The notes beneath the pieces were generated by a model, which saw only the letters and a program-made list of their open reading frames with translations, was not told the DNA's origin and ran no database searches. A DNA stretch of 7,486 bases. It comes from JAZTZP01 sp045637525. GTDB taxonomy: Bacteria > Bacillota > Clostridia > UBA1381. Shown here one piece after another: positions 6,491 to 7,486 of this stretch. The translations under genes and the position numbers were made by a program. Position 1 is the first letter of the stretch; each line of letters opens with the position of its first letter. The stretch is taken from assembly GCA_045637525.1 (NCBI GenBank), contig JAZTZP010000081.1:1-7486 (forward strand), given 5' to 3'.

Positions 6491-6520
6491 AAAAGCCCGG
6501 CGGTTGCGCCGGGTTTTTTT
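6491..6520 (+). terminator. Intrinsic terminator of pta-ackA
   Basis: CCCGGCG (6496-6502) pairs perfectly with CGCCGGG (6507-6513) around a GTTG loop. It is preceded by AAAA and followed by seven T (6514-6520). The GC-rich stem with a long T run is a textbook factor-independent terminator. Confidence 0.96.
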
Positions 6521-6524
6521 ATCT

Positions 6525-6558
6525 TTTAGGAAATTGCGTACTTTTGCAATTTTCTAAA
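6525..6558. repeat. 13-bp inverted repeat (hairpin) after the ackA terminator
   Basis: TTTAGGAAATTGC (6525-6537) pairs with GCAATTTTCTAAA (6546-6558), with one position that would be a G-U pair in + strand RNA. The loop is 8 bases (GTACTTTT). There is no T run, and it sits just beyond a strong terminator, so termination is not its evident job. It opens a palindrome-rich stretch that fills most of the gene-free region 6521-6699. Confidence 0.7.
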
Positions 6559-6562
6559 TTAC

Positions 6563-6653
6563 AAAAAAGTTTCCTCTGCCCCCATGATTGGGGGTGCAGG
6601 GGGTTGAAGTTTTGAATCAAAAACTTTTTTATTTTACATTTTTTGATTCAAAA
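6563..6653. repeat. Nested palindromic element between ackA and the next promoter
   Basis: Several inverted repeats overlap here. AAAAAAGTTT (6563-6572) is complementary to AAACTTTTTT (6621-6630). Inside these arms, 6573-6583 pairs with 6591-6602 (CCTCTGC then CCCC; GGGG, one bulged T, then GCAGGGG) to form a GC-rich hairpin, striking in AT-rich DNA. AAGTTTT (6607-6613) can pair with AAAACTT (6620-6626) and run into T residues. Finally TTTTGAATCAAAAA (6610-6623) is a perfect 14-base inverted repeat of TTTTTGATTCAAAA (6640-6653). These folds compete, so the element could switch structure. It has no coding capacity. It may be a small non-autonomous repeat, but multiple genomic copies would have to be shown. 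Confidence 0.6.
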
Positions 6654-6699
6654 ATTATGAAATTAATGTTAATTTTTCGCATTTTATTTATTTTGTCTA

Positions 6700-6728
6700 T
6701 TGCCATACAGAGAGATTTATGGTATAAT
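6700..6728 (+). promoter_or_regulatory. Predicted sigma-A promoter of the membrane-anchored protein gene
   Basis: The -35 TTGCCA (6700-6705) and -10 TATAAT (6723-6728) are 17 bases apart, with an extended -10 TG at 6720-6721. Transcription should begin near 6735. The ~50-base leader ends in GGAGGAG (6775-6781), 4 bases before ATG 6786, a somewhat short but usable spacing. Confidence 0.82.
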
Positions 6729-6785
6729 ATAAGGTAGTATAGGTATCATTTGAATGCAGTGCCTGTTGCGGAACGGAGGAGTTAA

Positions 6786-7349
6786 ATGAAAAAGCTGAAA
6801 ATTGTAATTACGGTATTTCTTATTATTATATCGGTTTTGATATTTGCGGTTATTGCCGGCAGATTTGTTATTATAGATAAATTGTCAAACAATGCACAGG
6901 TAAATGACGCAGTGGAGAAAATAGATACTATTATAAATGATGAAAATACAAAGCTTCAGGTGAACGAATTTGTTCAGCAGCTTGTTGACGATGGCGTGCT
7001 TAAAGAACAGCAGATTGATGAGTATGTAAAAGTAATAGAGGAAGAGCCTGATTTGTCTCTTAATATAAACGGAAAAACTGTGGGCGAAGGGGAGCCGGCA
7101 AATACGACTGAAACTCCGAAGCCTGAAAAACCGAAATCTAAAACAGAAAGAATTTTGAGTGCAATGACGCCGGCTGAAGCTTCATTTGCAATGTCTGTAT
7201 ACAGTCGTGTGAATGTGAATGAGGTTATGTCGCTCATGAAAACCGATAAGGCGGCTGCAAAGAAATATGTTACCGACAGACTCAGCTCGGACGAAATTTC
7301 AAGAGCACTTTCGATTTATTCAAAATATTCGTATTTGCTTAAGGAATAA
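6786..7349 (+). CDS. Membrane-anchored protein of unknown function
   Basis: The 187-residue product matches no family I recognise. It starts with MKKLK and a strongly hydrophobic stretch (about residues 6-30) with no clear cleavage site, so it is probably a single-pass membrane protein with its C-terminus outside. Residues ~35-95 are acidic and look alpha-helical (DAVEKIDTIIND, EFVQQLVDDGVLKEQQIDEYV). A low-complexity Thr/Pro/Glu/Lys linker follows (~100-120, TETPKPEKPKSK). The C-terminal ~65 residues contain two similar helices: LSAMTPAEASFAMSVYSRV (124-142) and TDRLSSDEISRALSIYSKY (163-181). They suggest a small duplicated helical module. The gene has its own promoter and is flanked by palindrome-rich DNA on both sides; no conventional terminator separates its stop codon from the hairpin array that follows. 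Confidence 0.85.
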   Translation: MKKLKIVITVFLIIISVLIFAVIAGRFVIIDKLSNNAQVNDAVEKIDTIINDENTKLQVNEFVQQLVDDGVLKEQQIDEYVKVIEEEPDLSLNINGKTVGEGEPANTTETPKPEKPKSKTERILSAMTPAEASFAMSVYSRVNVNEVMSLMKTDKAAAKKYVTDRLSSDEISRALSIYSKYSYLLKE

Positions 7350-7354
7350 TATAA

Positions 7355-7391
7355 ATTATAGTTTATAGGCTGTTCGCCTCTAAACTATAAT
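7355..7391. repeat. Long hairpin leading into the GTGAAAT array
   Basis: ATTATAGTTTA (7355-7365) pairs with TAAACTATAAT (7381-7391). After a T/C mismatch, AGGC (7367-7370) pairs with GCCT (7376-7379) around a TGTTC loop. It starts 6 bases after the stop codon of the membrane-anchored protein gene. There is no T run, so it is not a standard terminator. It may protect that mRNA's 3' end or form the boundary of the adjacent hairpin array. Confidence 0.75.
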
Positions 7392-7392
7392 A

Positions 7393-7486
7393 GTGAAATA
7401 TTTTGCTTTCAGCAAAATGTGAAATTCACACTTCGTGTGAGTGAAATCCATGCAAAGCATGGGTGAAATCTGTCGCTATGCGACAG
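7393..7486 (+). repeat. Array of four short hairpins, each preceded by GTGAAAT (cut by window end)
   Basis: GTGAAAT occurs four times (7393, 7419, 7441, 7463), each directly followed by a perfect hairpin with a three-base loop. The stems are ATTTTGCT/AGCAAAAT with loop TTC (7400-7418), TCACAC/GTGTGA with loop TTC (7426-7440), CCATGC/GCATGG with loop AAA (7448-7462) and CTGTCGC/GCGACAG with loop TAT (7470-7486). Unit spacing is 26, 22 and 22 bases. The stems share no sequence, yet each is fully self-complementary, while the linker is invariant. The last hairpin ends exactly at the window edge, so the array may continue. No coding sequence is supported. If transcribed from the upstream gene, it would form the 3' part of that mRNA. 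I cannot assign it to a named repeat family. Confidence 0.85.

Noticed and set aside
6521..6699. Insertion sequence or transposase remnant between ackA and the next gene
   Set aside because: No transposase-like coding sequence or target-site duplication is seen; only short palindromes are present.
7393..7486. CRISPR array
   Set aside because: The constant part is only 7 bases and the variable parts are self-complementary hairpins, not unique spacers. No cas gene is present.

Overview
The window looks like a chromosomal segment of a low-GC, fermentative member of the Clostridia (Bacillota). It has AT-rich intergenic DNA, AAAGGA/GGAGGAG ribosome binding sites, near-consensus sigma-A promoters with an extended -10, an S-layer-homology (SLH) surface protein, and a paired pta-ackA acetate module. 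No genus can be named from sequence alone. All recognised genes are on the + strand and no insertion sequence, tRNA or rRNA was found.

Layout. 1-295 is the 3' end of a gene whose product ends like a ComEC/Rec2-type metallo-beta-lactamase-fold protein with a Cys/His metal-binding tail. 382-1659 encodes a secreted protein of unknown N-terminal function with three C-terminal SLH repeats. 1816-2061 is a regulatory leader: promoter, single glycine-riboswitch aptamer and intrinsic terminator, placed directly before an AGCS-family sodium:alanine/glycine symporter (2104-3594). 3668-4197 is a self-contained unit: promoter, a small secreted protein with two copper-amine-oxidase-N-like repeats, and a strong terminator. 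4261-6481 is pta-ackA, 22 bases apart and closed by a GC-rich terminator at 6491-6520. 6525-6653 is a gene-free stretch packed with palindromes. 6700-7349 is a promoter plus a 187-residue membrane-anchored protein of unknown function. The window ends in a series of hairpins (7355-7486).

How the genes work together. Pta turns acetyl-CoA into acetyl phosphate and AckA uses acetyl phosphate to make ATP and acetate, the classic substrate-level phosphorylation branch of clostridial fermentation. The symporter is predicted to import glycine or alanine with Na+, and the riboswitch should tie its expression to internal glycine. The position of the terminator and a possible competing pairing suggest that glycine turns it off. 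The surface and secreted proteins show no obvious metabolic link to these two units.

The most unusual element is at the right edge. Four short hairpins with unrelated stem sequences, all with three-base loops, are each preceded by the same seven bases GTGAAAT. The array runs into the window end, so its true length is unknown. This is a structural observation with no function assigned; the rest of the window is largely ordinary chromosomal gene content.
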